Positions 1 through 7,688 of a stretch of DNA of 10,380 bases are shown piece after piece. Position 1 is the stretch's first letter. Each line of letters opens with the position of its first letter. The notes beneath the pieces are model-generated. The model had not been told where the DNA came from. It did no database searches and was given only the letters and a program-made list of their open reading frames with translations. Both the position numbers and the translations under genes were made by a program. Source of the DNA: an uncultured Fidelibacterota bacterium (GTDB taxonomy: Bacteria; Fidelibacterota; Marinisomatia; SCGC-AAA003-L08; D37C17); assembly GCA_913049525.1 (NCBI GenBank), contig CAJWYZ010000034.1:1-10380 (forward strand). The letters are read 5' to 3'.

Positions 1-334
1 GAGTAAAAGAAATATTTGCAATTCCCGGGGATTTCAATATTGCCCGATCAGGATTCAATTTAGCAACTGCAATTCCCCATTCAGGAACTGGCCCTTTTGA
101 TTTTTCATTGAAATCATTCATACTGCTGGTAATATAGATAGAGTAAGGCCTTGTAATTACTTCCCCAAAGTTTAAAACTAATTGATCTGCTTCAGATTGA
201 ATAAGTTCTACAATTTCAGGTATATCTGTTACATTGCCGCCATAGATTTCCAATGTACATTGCCCCATGGCAGTGGAAAACGTATCCGCCATTACCGGGT
301 GGACACAACATATAAGACAAAAGAAATGCCGCAT
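1..334 (-). CDS. Probable exported peptidase-MA-like protein (5' part only)
   Basis: The gene runs off the left edge; about 111 N-terminal codons are present. The ATG at 334-332 shares its A with the last base of the priA TGA stop, so translation is probably coupled to priA; I see no good Shine-Dalgarno sequence of its own. The first 16 or so residues are a short hydrophobic stretch (MRHFFCLICCVHPVMA) followed by DTFS, which looks like a weak signal peptide, so export is likely but not certain. A convincing lipobox is absent. The rest contains an IYITSS strand and then PEWGIAVAKLNPDRAILKSP, the pattern seen before the HExxH helix in peptidase-MA-like gluzincin domains (PxWxxGxA...IxLxSP). The zinc-binding HExxH itself would lie beyond the window, so catalytic competence cannot be judged. 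The frame is open to the edge. Family assignment is from remembered pattern only. Confidence 0.6.
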   Translation of the reverse strand, partial: MRHFFCLICCVHPVMADTFSTAMGQCTLEIYGGNVTDIPEIVELIQSEADQLVLNFGEVITRPYSIYITSSMNDFNEKSKGPVPEWGIAVAKLNPDRAILKSPGIANISFT

Positions 335-2541
335 CATAACATAGATACCGGATCAACGTCAATTTGAATACGTACACCCCGCCATTTTCTTTCAAAAATT
401 GTAAAGCCAATTGTACTATGAATAAATTGATGAAGGCTGCTGATATTTCGATTCTTGGATTTAATAATTAAATGTGCCCGCCAATTGCCCTTAATTTTTT
501 CAAGTGGTGCTGGTGCGGGGCCCAATATTTTATAATTAACATTTCCCTGTAATTTTCTGCCTACCATTTGGGCAAAATTATTTACAATTAATTTATTTTC
601 CCCTGTAAATAAAATTCTTCCAATTCGTGAAAATGGGGGATAGGTTAACTCCTGTCTTTGGGCCAAGGACACATTGTAGAATTTTTTGGTATTTAAGGCG
701 GCTGCAGTTTGAATATAAACATCGTCCGGGTTATAGGTTTGAATGATTGCCAGACCTGGTTTATCCCTTCTTCCGGCCCTTCCGGCTACTTGATAAATCA
801 ATTGAAATACACGCTCACCCGCCCGAAAATCAGGGAAAAATAAGCCGGAGTCTGCATTGATCACCCCTACCAATGTAACATTTTCGAAATCCAGACCTTT
901 GGCAATCATTTGTGTACCAAGCAGAATATCCGCTTTCCCATTGGCAAATTGTTCAAGAATTTTTAAGTGAGATCCTTTTCTACGAACTGTATCCATATCC
1001 ATCCGCAAAATATCTGCATTGGGAAATTTCTGCTGCAGCACATCTTCTACTCGCTGGGTACCTGAACCAGCAAAGGTCATATTTTCTGCAGTGCATTTAT
1101 TACAATTTGATTCTGGAATTTCAACTGATTCGCAGTAATGACAATGTAAATTATTATCCGTTCGGTGAAATGTTAATGCCACAGAACAGTTTTCACATTT
1201 TTTAATTTCACCACATTCCAGACATTGGTGAACACGGGAATATCCTCTACGGTTTTGAAGAATAATTACCTGTTCATATCTTTCCAAACGATCATTAATT
1301 GCCTCCGTTAATGACCTGCTTAATAATGCACTACCATCATCAGAGTATTCCTTCTTCATATCAACCAACTCCACTGCAGGATAATTTGATTTCCCATATC
1401 GCTTTGTGAGTTTGAGTAGTGTGAATTTCTTTTGCAGGGCATTATAATAGCTTTCTAAACAGGGTGTGGCGCTGGTTAACAGTACAATTGCATTTGCTTG
1501 TTTACCCCGTACCATAGCCACATCTCTGGCATGGTAGCGGGGAGCGGGATTTTCCTGTTTGTAGGATGACTCCTGCTCCTCATCAACAATAATGAGTCCC
1601 AAATTTTTCAGCGGTGCAAAGATGGCAGATCGTGCTCCTACCACTACAGAGTATTCCCCTTTTTTTAATTGCTGCCAAGTCCATCCTTTTTCAGCTTTTG
1701 TCATTCGGCTATGCCAGAGTGCAACCCGGCTACCAAAGGCTTTTCGAAACCGAATGGCAACCTGTGGGGTGAGAGCAATCTCCGGAACCAAAACCAGCAC
1801 AGATTGTTCATCTTCAACAGTAGTCTGTGCCAACTTGAGATAAACCTCGGTTTTTCCTGAGCCAGTTACCCCATGCAGCAGATATGGATGAAATCCTTTC
1901 CCTGTATTTTGAATGGTATCAACCACACCCTGTTGTTCTTTTGATAATTGAATGTTTTGAATATCGCCCGGGCCCATAATTTCAAAAGGGTCCGTGATTT
2001 GTGGTTGGGAGAGAGTTTCAACCAAACCGGATTTCTCTAATTGACCACAAACTGTATGGGGAGAAGATGCAAATTCTGTTAGCGATGCCGTTTTTACTGG
2101 TTCATTAATATTAGAAAGCGCTTTCAATAACCTTTTTTGAGCGGGTTTTTTATTTTCAAAAGTAGGAATTACATTTAATCCTTTGGTAGTTATTTTTACA
2201 AATTGAACTTGCTTTGGTTTATACAATTTTAAAAATGAATTGGGAACTGCAGCTTTTAATACCTGACCTAATGGAGTGATATAATACTGAGATATCCATT
2301 CCAGAGTATGCCACAATTCTTCAGGAAATTGAAGTTCTTTTTCCCGGATAGAATCAATAGGCAGTATTTTACCCTTATATTCAGAATCTGGATTTACCGC
2401 CACTACAAACCCCGCCTGCATTCTTCGGTTGATTGGTGCATTTACACAGGTACCCGGTTGAACGGTACCATTTAGGGAAGCAGGAATTTTATAGGTGAAA
2501 GATTTAAAACTAGAAATTGGAAAACTAACTCGAGCAAACAT
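334..2541 (-). CDS. priA: Primosomal protein N' (PriA), replication restart helicase
   Basis: PriA is the 3'-5' DNA helicase that recognises stalled forks and reloads the replicative helicase. The 735 residues match the usual family length. An N-terminal DNA-binding domain (about 1-105) begins MFARVSFPI. The helicase core has Walker A GVTGSGKT at 224-231, ARSAIF at 303-308, motif II DEEQ at 320-323, SAT at 357-359, GTQMIAKGLDF at 542-552 and QVAGRAGR at 584-591. Eight cysteines in four CxxC pairs (440/443, 449/452, 467/470, 480/483) form the two zinc sites inserted in the second helicase lobe. Motif II is normally DEEH in PriA; here the last residue is Gln, from a clear CAG codon. The gene has its own promoter (2580-2608). 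The ATG at 2541 fits the family N-terminus but has no clear ribosome binding site. Its TGA stop overlaps the next start by one base. Confidence 0.97.
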   Translation of the reverse strand: MFARVSFPISSFKSFTYKIPASLNGTVQPGTCVNAPINRRMQAGFVVAVNPDSEYKGKILPIDSIREKELQFPEELWHTLEWISQYYITPLGQVLKAAVPNSFLKLYKPKQVQFVKITTKGLNVIPTFENKKPAQKRLLKALSNINEPVKTASLTEFASSPHTVCGQLEKSGLVETLSQPQITDPFEIMGPGDIQNIQLSKEQQGVVDTIQNTGKGFHPYLLHGVTGSGKTEVYLKLAQTTVEDEQSVLVLVPEIALTPQVAIRFRKAFGSRVALWHSRMTKAEKGWTWQQLKKGEYSVVVGARSAIFAPLKNLGLIIVDEEQESSYKQENPAPRYHARDVAMVRGKQANAIVLLTSATPCLESYYNALQKKFTLLKLTKRYGKSNYPAVELVDMKKEYSDDGSALLSRSLTEAINDRLERYEQVIILQNRRGYSRVHQCLECGEIKKCENCSVALTFHRTDNNLHCHYCESVEIPESNCNKCTAENMTFAGSGTQRVEDVLQQKFPNADILRMDMDTVRRKGSHLKILEQFANGKADILLGTQMIAKGLDFENVTLVGVINADSGLFFPDFRAGERVFQLIYQVAGRAGRRDKPGLAIIQTYNPDDVYIQTAAALNTKKFYNVSLAQRQELTYPPFSRIGRILFTGENKLIVNNFAQMVGRKLQGNVNYKILGPAPAPLEKIKGNWRAHLIIKSKNRNISSLHQFIHSTIGFTIFERKWRGVRIQIDVDPVSML

Positions 2542-2776
2542 GGGGTTAATTTAGAACGAGATACCTATTTCTTTGACTATGTATAAAACAGGTCGTGATA
2601 ATTGACAAAATCTTTCAAAAATAATAAAGTAGCACCTCTGGAAAAGCAAAGGAATGGAATTCCGAAAGATTAGATGTTTTGGGGATTTAAAATAAATCTG
2701 CCTTGTTATCAATATTCATTTTATCTGCTTCGTTAAATTTTAGACAGTGCTAACAATTCATTGGCTTAATACTAAT
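2542..2776. other. Intergenic region between rplI terminator and priA
   Basis: About 235 bases without a supported gene. Apart from the promoter near its priA end I see nothing firm: the only minus-strand ATG frame of note is ten codons long, without a homologous look, and the plus strand has no plausible gene. No clear second hairpin or riboswitch-like fold is recognisable by eye, although the 100 bases upstream of the promoter could hold an operator. Confidence 0.5.
2580..2608 (-). promoter_or_regulatory. Sigma70-type promoter for priA
   Basis: On the minus strand TTGTCA (2608-2603) and TATACA (2585-2580) are separated by exactly 17 bases. Both hexamers match the sigma70 consensus at five of six positions or nearly so. 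A start around 2573 would give a leader of roughly 30 bases before the priA ATG at 2541. The site lies downstream of the rplI terminator, so priA and the following gene form a separate unit. Confidence 0.65.
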
Positions 2777-2808
2777 TAAAAAAACCCTCGAAAAACGAGG
2801 GCTTTTTT
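2777..2808 (-). terminator. Bidirectional intrinsic terminator after rplI
   Basis: A perfect six-base stem, CCCTCG (2785-2790) with CGAGGG (2796-2801), encloses a five-base A loop. It is flanked by an A run on the left and a T run on the right of the plus strand. Read on the minus strand it is a GC-rich hairpin followed by seven T residues, 22-50 bases after the rplI stop, the ideal place to end the ribosomal operon. The symmetric A/T flanks mean that it could also stop transcription coming from the left. Confidence 0.93.
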
Positions 2809-2830
2809 AACTTCAAATAAGATTTTGCTA

Positions 2831-3277
2831 TTACTTTTCAGCCACTACTTTCAGCTTTACTCTACCACTAAAACCATGCCCCAATTTCACATCTACAAAA
2901 TATTTGCCGACGTTATTAATAGTCTCTTCAATCTCTATCTCTTTTTTGTTTACGGTATATCCTTTTTCAGCAATACCATCTACAATCATTTGTGAAGTAA
3001 CAGAACCAAATAGTTTTCCTTCTTCCCCAGCTTTCAACTCAAATTTTAAGGAAAGTTTGTCTAACTGTTTTCCCAATGCCTCCAAATTGTCACGGGTTTT
3101 AGCTTCCTTTTTCTGTTTGGCATCAATTTCTTTTTCAGTAGCAGCAATGTTTACTTTGGTTGCCTGCTTTGCCCATCCTTTAGGTATGAGATAATTGCGG
3201 GCATAGCCAGCTTTTACTTCAAGTATTTCACCCTCACCCCCCAAACTATCAATGGATTGTTTTAGAATTATTTTCAT
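2831..3277 (-). CDS. rplI: 50S ribosomal protein L9
   Basis: L9 binds 23S rRNA near the base of the L1 stalk and restrains frame slippage. The 148 residues are the standard length. The N-terminal RNA-binding domain starts MKIILKQSIDSLGGEGEI and includes VKAGYARNYLIPKGWA (about 22-37), the L9 signature. A long charged connecting helix follows (about 45-75), and the C-terminal domain has GKLFGSVT (around 87-94) and ends with the VKLGHGF region. The start is fixed by an AGGAG six bases upstream that overlaps the rpsR stop. It is last in the rpsF-rpsR-rplI cluster and is followed by a strong terminator. Nothing unusual is seen. Confidence 0.98.
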   Translation of the reverse strand: MKIILKQSIDSLGGEGEILEVKAGYARNYLIPKGWAKQATKVNIAATEKEIDAKQKKEAKTRDNLEALGKQLDKLSLKFELKAGEEGKLFGSVTSQMIVDGIAEKGYTVNKKEIEIEETINNVGKYFVDVKLGHGFSGRVKLKVVAEK

Positions 3278-3283
3278 TATGTT

Positions 3284-3288
3284 CTCCT
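3284..3288 (-). promoter_or_regulatory. rplI ribosome binding site overlapping the rpsR stop
   Basis: AGGAG at 3288-3284 lies six bases before the rplI ATG and shares two bases with the TAG stop of rpsR. Ribosomes ending S18 synthesis therefore stand directly on the L9 initiation signal, a common arrangement for coupling. Confidence 0.8.
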
Positions 3289-3517
3289 AAAAATGCCGTG
3301 GATCAACTGAGTAAGGCAAAAGTGCAATATTTCTAGATTGCTTGATTGCCCTTCCAAGATGTCTCTGGTGTTTTGCACATACGCCGGTTACATGCCCAGG
3401 TATAATTTTCCCCTGATCAGTAATAAATTTCCGCAGGGTTTTAAACTCTTTATAATTTATTTTCTGCTCCGAATTTTCACAGAAAATACAAATTCTTCTA
3501 TTGCTTACAAATGCCAT
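3287..3517 (-). CDS. rpsR: 30S ribosomal protein S18, zinc-ribbon (C+) form
   Basis: S18 binds with S6 to the central domain of 16S rRNA on the platform. The 76 residues are of normal length. Recognisable family parts are NYKEFKTLRKFIT (21-33), GKIIP, VTG and KHQRHLGRAIKQSRNIALLPY (49-69). Cysteines 10 and 13 (CIFC) with C47 and H50 (CAKH) give a complete CxxC...CxxH set, so this is the C+ version thought to bind zinc, as in actinobacterial S18, rather than the cysteine-poor form of E. coli. The usual basic pair before VTG is replaced by Gly-His here, and the common KRAR is KQSR, a mild deviation. The gene starts two bases after the rpsF stop, with its ribosome binding site inside rpsF. No ssb gene intervenes. 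Confidence 0.97.
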   Translation of the reverse strand: MAFVSNRRICIFCENSEQKINYKEFKTLRKFITDQGKIIPGHVTGVCAKHQRHLGRAIKQSRNIALLPYSVDPRHF

Positions 3518-3519
3518 AA

Positions 3520-4221
3520 TTATTCCTCTTCACTTACTGCGGCTGTCTCGTCCGCATTTTCTTGTTTGGATTCGATATCTTCTTCCGGCGATACTTCATC
3601 GTCGGCCGTATCTTTTTTATCTGATTCGTTTTCTGTTGCTTCCAAAGGCTCTTCATCAGCCTTCGCTTCACCAACTTCAACTGATTCTTCCTCATTCTCA
3701 ACTTCAGAGGTATCCGCTTCTTTTGTTTCAGTCTCTGGATCTAATTGTTCATCACCGCCTTCTGATGTCACCTCATCAGCTGTGGCATCTATGGTATCAT
3801 TTTCCTGCGTTGTAACTTCAGTGGGTTCAGTTTCTGTTGTTTTTGTAGGTTCAGAACTTGATTCAGTTCGTTGGGATTCACGGGTTTTCCCGGCAATCTG
3901 TGTATCCAAATCTTCTGCCTGTTCCAGTACATTTTCTTTTTCAATGCTGGTTGTCAAATATGCCAAAATATTGGGATTCTGCTCCAACTCTACAGCAAAT
4001 TCTCCGGTGCATTTTCCTTCTCCATTATAATGGAGAAGAACATAGGTACCATATCTTTGCTTATCTATAAAATATGCTAATTTTCGTTTTCCCCAAAGTT
4101 CCATTGCAAGAGGAGAGCCACCAATCTTCTTTAGGCTTTCCTCAACGCTAAGGATAATATCTTTCAACCGCCCGGATTCCAGGCTTGGGTGAACGATATA
4201 TAATGTTTCGTAATAGTTCAT
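3520..4221 (-). CDS. rpsF: 30S ribosomal protein S6 with long acidic C-terminal extension
   Basis: S6 pairs with S18 on the platform of the small subunit. Residues 1-97 are a clear S6 fold: it starts MNYYETLYIV, has WGKRKLAYFIDKQRYGTYV (43-61) and ends near LAYLTTSIEK. Typical S6 proteins have about 95-135 residues; this one has 233. Residues 120-233 are low-complexity and contain 46 Asp/Glu but only 6 Lys and no Arg, no aromatic and no cysteine; the protein ends SEEE. In E. coli the RimK enzyme adds glutamates to the S6 C-terminus, so a gene-encoded acidic tail is suggestive, though its role is unknown. AAGGAG five bases before the ATG sets the start, 19 bases after hppA. The tail shows no stop or frame disruption and runs directly into the rpsR start region. 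Confidence 0.95.
   Translation of the reverse strand: MNYYETLYIVHPSLESGRLKDIILSVEESLKKIGGSPLAMELWGKRKLAYFIDKQRYGTYVLLHYNGEGKCTGEFAVELEQNPNILAYLTTSIEKENVLEQAEDLDTQIAGKTRESQRTESSSEPTKTTETEPTEVTTQENDTIDATADEVTSEGGDEQLDPETETKEADTSEVENEEESVEVGEAKADEEPLEATENESDKKDTADDEVSPEEDIESKQENADETAAVSEEE
3523..3867 (-). repeat. Low-complexity acidic coding tract (S6 tail)
   Basis: This part of rpsF encodes residues 119-233, dominated by Glu, Asp, Thr, Ser and Ala without a regular repeat period. It is probably intrinsically disordered. Its composition creates long open frames on the opposite strand rich in Ser, which should not be taken as genes. Confidence 0.75.
3524..3529 (-). promoter_or_regulatory. rpsR ribosome binding site inside the last rpsF codons
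   Basis: AGAGGA (3529-3524), formed by the final three Glu codons GAA GAG GAA of rpsF, lies six bases before the rpsR ATG. The Glu-rich C-terminus of S6 thereby doubles as the initiation signal for its binding partner S18. Confidence 0.75.
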
Positions 4222-4240
4222 AATTACTCCTTATTAAAAT

Positions 4241-6394
4241 TTAAAATAAAAATGGTGCAATAACCAATGAGACCACTGACATTAACTTAATCAATATGTT
4301 CAGTGACGGTCCGGAAGTATCTTTAAATGGATCGCCTACCGTATCACCTACCACCGCCGCTTTGTGAACATCAGAACCCTTGCCATATGATTGCCCATTT
4401 ATTTCTGTTCCCTCTTCAATCATTTTCTTTGCATTATCCCAGGCGCCACCTGCATTAGATTGAAAGATTGCCATAGCAACACCACTTACTGTTACACCTG
4501 CCAGCAAACCACCTAACGCCTGTGGTCCCATATTTACGAAATTACCCAATAGCCCAATTAAAATGGGAGTAACTACTGCCAATAATCCTGGCAATAACAT
4601 CTCTTTGATGGCGGACTGAGTTGAAATTTCTATACATTTTTCGTGATCTGCTTTCATTAATCCAGCCTCATAGGTAGATTTATCTTCATCAGACCAAGAT
4701 GATTCATCGCCTTTGCCTAATACTTCAAGAGCTGCTTTTAATTCAGGTATGTCTCGGAATTGACGTCGCACTTCTTCAATCATCGCCATTGCTGCTCGTC
4801 CAACTGCTCCCATTGCCAATGATGAAAATAAAAATGGTAACATTGCACCTATAAATAATGCCGCCATAACTATTGGTTCTGAAATATTAATTATAAAAGG
4901 AGATTCTCCTAATTTACTTTTTATTATTTCACTAAATGCAGCAAACAATGCTAACGTTGTTAATGCCGCTGACCCAATAGCGAATCCTTTGCCGATGGCG
5001 GCTGTGGTATTACCTACGGCATCTAATTTATCTGTCCGTTCTCTTACCTCAGAAGGCAAACCTGCCATTTCAGCAATACCGCCAGCATTATCAGAAATAG
5101 GACCGTATGCATCAACCGCTAATTGAATACCCGTATTGGCTAGCATTCCCAATGCTGCCATTGCAATGCCATATAATCCTGCGCTCTGATGGGCAAAGAC
5201 AATTGCCACCGCAATAATTATTACTGGAATAAAAGTTGATTGCATTCCCACGCCTAAGCCTGCAATAATATTGGTAGCTGATCCTGTAATAGACTGATCA
5301 ACTACTGATTTAACAGGTTTAGTACCAGTTCCAGTGTAATGTTCTGTTATGAGTCCAATTCCTAAACCTGCAATCAAGCCAATTACAGTAGCTCCAAAGA
5401 CCCCCATGGCAGTATAGGTAATTCCATCCTTTATAATTTCTGCAGGAAGAAAGTTGTTAATTAATAGATACATTGCAGCAACCATTATTCCTGAGGATCC
5501 AAACTCACCAATATTTAGTGCTTTTTGAGGGCTACCACCTTCTTTAACGGAAACCATAAAAGTTCCTATAATGGAAACAATAATTCCGGCTCCTGCAATA
5601 TATAGAGGCAGTGTTACATAGGCCAATTCTCCAAATATTGCCCAGCCTAAAACCATCGATCCAATAATAGCACCAACATAAGATTCAAACAGGTCAGCAC
5701 CCATACCGGCAACATCGCCCACATTATCGCCTACATTATCTGCTATAGTAGCAGGATTTAGCGGATGATCTTCAGGGATTCCTGCTTCCACTTTACCAAC
5801 TAAATCTGCACCTACATCAGCAGCTTTAGTATAAATACCGCCACCCACTCTTGCAAATAATGCAATAGAAGATGCGCCTAATGAAAAGCCTGTAATGGTT
5901 TGTATTAATTTTTGAGGATCTGAAAATAGTTCTAAATGGTCATAAACAACATATAAACCTGTTACACCTAATACTCCTAATCCCACGACGCTTAGTCCCA
6001 TTACGGATCCGCCAGTAAAAGCAACATTCAATGCTATTGCTAAACTTGATTGTGCTGCATTGGTGGTTCTATTGTTGGCCTTTGTGGCAACTCTCATACC
6101 CAAATACCCTGCTAGGGCGGAAGCTATTGCACCAGACAAAAATGAGATGGATACCAACCAGGAATCACCTTGGCTACTTGCCGCATACGCCAACAAACAT
6201 GCAACTATTACAACAAAAATCGCCAATACACGATATTCAGCTTTTAAGAATGCCATAGCCCCATCTGCTATACTTGCTCCGATTTGTTTCATTCTATCGG
6301 AACCCTCATCTTGATTGTTAATCCAACTCGTTTTCCAAAATGCATATACCATTGCCAAAACTCCGGCACCTAATACATAATATAAATTATTCAT
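4241..6394 (-). CDS. hppA: K+-dependent ion-pumping membrane pyrophosphatase
   Basis: This integral membrane enzyme splits cytoplasmic pyrophosphate and pumps Na+ and/or H+ outwards. The 717 residues with about 16 hydrophobic segments fit the bacterial family. Substrate-site motifs are intact: [11 protein letters not shown] (193-203), DNVGDNVGD (219-227), [16 protein letters not shown] (428-443), DNAKK (653-657) and [16 protein letters not shown] (681-696). [10 protein letters not shown] (461-470) has Ala where K+-independent enzymes have Lys (GNTTK), so the enzyme should need K+. The semi-conserved Glu of helix 6 is E237 in DLFESYVG, the place found in Na+-pumping members such as that of Thermotoga, whereas plant H+ pumps have it four residues later. 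Na+ or dual Na+/H+ transport is therefore favoured but not proved. The ATG overlaps the end of pth by eight bases, with AAAGG five bases upstream. Confidence 0.97.
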   Translation of the reverse strand: MNNLYYVLGAGVLAMVYAFWKTSWINNQDEGSDRMKQIGASIADGAMAFLKAEYRVLAIFVVIVACLLAYAASSQGDSWLVSISFLSGAIASALAGYLGMRVATKANNRTTNAAQSSLAIALNVAFTGGSVMGLSVVGLGVLGVTGLYVVYDHLELFSDPQKLIQTITGFSLGASSIALFARVGGGIYTKAADVGADLVGKVEAGIPEDHPLNPATIADNVGDNVGDVAGMGADLFESYVGAIIGSMVLGWAIFGELAYVTLPLYIAGAGIIVSIIGTFMVSVKEGGSPQKALNIGEFGSSGIMVAAMYLLINNFLPAEIIKDGITYTAMGVFGATVIGLIAGLGIGLITEHYTGTGTKPVKSVVDQSITGSATNIIAGLGVGMQSTFIPVIIIAVAIVFAHQSAGLYGIAMAALGMLANTGIQLAVDAYGPISDNAGGIAEMAGLPSEVRERTDKLDAVGNTTAAIGKGFAIGSAALTTLALFAAFSEIIKSKLGESPFIINISEPIVMAALFIGAMLPFLFSSLAMGAVGRAAMAMIEEVRRQFRDIPELKAALEVLGKGDESSWSDEDKSTYEAGLMKADHEKCIEISTQSAIKEMLLPGLLAVVTPILIGLLGNFVNMGPQALGGLLAGVTVSGVAMAIFQSNAGGAWDNAKKMIEEGTEINGQSYGKGSDVHKAAVVGDTVGDPFKDTSGPSLNILIKLMSVVSLVIAPFLF

Positions 6395-6962
6395 CTACAC
6401 CTTTCTTTTTTGTTTTTTCATTAAATTGATTCATTGTTTCTTTTATACCATGGGAAAGATAATACTCAATTCCTTCACATGCTTTTTCAATCATATCATT
6501 TACGATTTCTTTTTGTCCATCCCTAAAAGGGTTAAGCACATATTTTTCAGCAGGCCGCATTTCATCCTCAGTTGCAATTCCAATACGAAGACGATTAAAA
6601 TTTTCAGACTGAATCTGATAAATAATAGACTCAATACCTTTATGTCCACCTGTACCACCACCATCTCTAAAGCGGAGAGTCCCTAGCGGGAGATCAATAT
6701 CATCATACACCACTAATAACTGATTCGGCTCAACCTTGAAAAATTGCTTTACATCTAAAATCGAGATACCACTATTATTCATAAAAGATGTTGGTTTAAT
6801 GCAAATAAGGTCTCCCTTTTTAGCTAGGAGATAATCTCCCTTTCCTGCTTGAAATGTCAAAGATCTTTTTTCGGTAAACCGGTTTAAAACCCAGAAGCCG
6901 AAATTATGTTTCGTATCTGAATATTTCCTGCCGGGGTTTCCTAATCCCACCAGGATATGCAT
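6387..6962 (-). CDS. pth: Peptidyl-tRNA hydrolase
   Basis: Pth cleaves the ester bond of peptidyl-tRNAs that drop off ribosomes, recycling tRNA. The 191 residues match the bacterial type. [18 protein letters not shown] (6-23) holds the catalytic His19 and Asn9; [10 protein letters not shown] (56-65) holds the substrate-binding Asn; DDIDLPLG (87-94) carries the Asp that supports the histidine; and [13 protein letters not shown] (101-113) is the third signature. The lysine-rich end (about 183-188) is variable in the family. The start ATG shares its A with the rplY TAA stop (TAATG), and an AGGA eight bases upstream lies within rplY. L25-pth neighbourhood is widespread in bacteria. All known active-site residues are present. 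Confidence 0.98.
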   Translation of the reverse strand: MHILVGLGNPGRKYSDTKHNFGFWVLNRFTEKRSLTFQAGKGDYLLAKKGDLICIKPTSFMNNSGISILDVKQFFKVEPNQLLVVYDDIDLPLGTLRFRDGGGTGGHKGIESIIYQIQSENFNRLRIGIATEDEMRPAEKYVLNPFRDGQKEIVNDMIEKACEGIEYYLSHGIKETMNQFNEKTKKKGVDE

Positions 6963-7669
6963 TATTCAGATCCTGCGTCCTGTTCTTTAGAAGCATCACC
7001 ACCTTCAGCTGGCTTCTTGTCTCCACCTTCGCCTTCTCCTTCTCCTTCAGCGGGGGCTTCACCTTCTTCATCCATAAATTCTTCTTCTTCTTCTTCAACA
7101 ACTGGTTCAATCTCTTTCATGGCATGTGTAACAGATGCTAAAACGGTATCTTCAGGGGTGATTAATGTAATTTTTTCATCTAGCTGAAGAATTCCTACAT
7201 TGATAGCATCACCTATGGCCAAACCGCTAACATCCGTTTCTACAAATTCGGGGATATCGCCCGGAAGACAAGCAATTTCTATTTCCGTTGTTGCTTGGCT
7301 TATCACTCCACCTTCTTCTGTGACACCAATAGGGTCTCCAATGAGGTGTACGGGTATTTTAATATTTACAGCTCTATCCATACGAATGCCATACAGGTCA
7401 ATATGAAGAACTTGATCGGTCACAGGATGGTATTGAACAGATTTAAATAATACATTCTGTTTTTTCTCCCCAACGGAAATATTAAAAATACGTGCCCCAG
7501 ATTTTACAGCTTCATGAAAATCTCCCTGAGAGATAACAATTGGTGTAGAGTTTTCAGAGTTTGGGGAATAATATATTCCGGGAATCATTCCTTCTCTTCG
7601 CAATTGTTTCACGCCTTTTTTTCCCAAGCTTTCACGTTTATTAATATCAATTTTATGTTCGTTTGCCAT
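6962..7669 (-). CDS. rplY: 50S ribosomal protein L25, two-domain CTC/TL5 type, acidic tail
   Basis: L25 binds 5S rRNA. The 235 residues contain an N-terminal L25 beta-barrel (about 1-94, with KRESLGKKGVKQLRREGMIP at 11-30 and a VLHIDLY strand) and the second TL5/CTC domain (about 97-180, with KIPVHLIGDPIGVTEEGG). This is the longer form found in Thermus TL5 and Bacillus Ctc, not the short E. coli protein. Residues 185-235 form an acidic, Gly/Glu/Ala-rich tail with six consecutive Glu (192-197) and an EGEGEGE run, ending QDAGSE; such tails occur in this family. AGGAG nine bases before the ATG confirms the start, 19 bases after the prs stop. Its stop overlaps pth by one base. Confidence 0.96.
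   Translation of the reverse strand: MANEHKIDINKRESLGKKGVKQLRREGMIPGIYYSPNSENSTPIVISQGDFHEAVKSGARIFNISVGEKKQNVLFKSVQYHPVTDQVLHIDLYGIRMDRAVNIKIPVHLIGDPIGVTEEGGVISQATTEIEIACLPGDIPEFVETDVSGLAIGDAINVGILQLDEKITLITPEDTVLASVTHAMKEIEPVVEEEEEEFMDEEGEAPAEGEGEGEGGDKKPAEGGDASKEQDAGSE
7079..7096. repeat. (TTC)6 trinucleotide run in the rplY tail
   Basis: Six identical TTC units on the plus strand encode six consecutive Glu (GAA) codons of L25. Slippage here would change tail length by whole codons without breaking the frame. A second short hexamer-like run (GAAGGA units) lies nearby at about 7030-7048. Confidence 0.8.
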
Positions 7670-7688
7670 TTTCTAATACTCCTACAAT

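Noticed and set aside
2668..2730. Ten-codon minus-strand frame (MNIDNKADLF) between the terminator and priA
   Set aside because: Too short, with no ribosome binding site, and placed upstream of the priA promoter; nothing supports it as a leader peptide.
3338..4030. A long plus-strand open frame rich in Ser, opposite rpsF and rpsR
   Set aside because: It is the mirror of the Glu/Asp codons in the S6 tail (GAA/GAT read as TTC/ATC and shifted to Ser codons). It has no ribosome binding site or family pattern and lies opposite well-identified genes.
6957..7187. Plus-strand frame rich in Ser and Pro opposite rplY
   Set aside because: It is a shadow of the acidic Gly/Glu repeat codons in the L25 tail.
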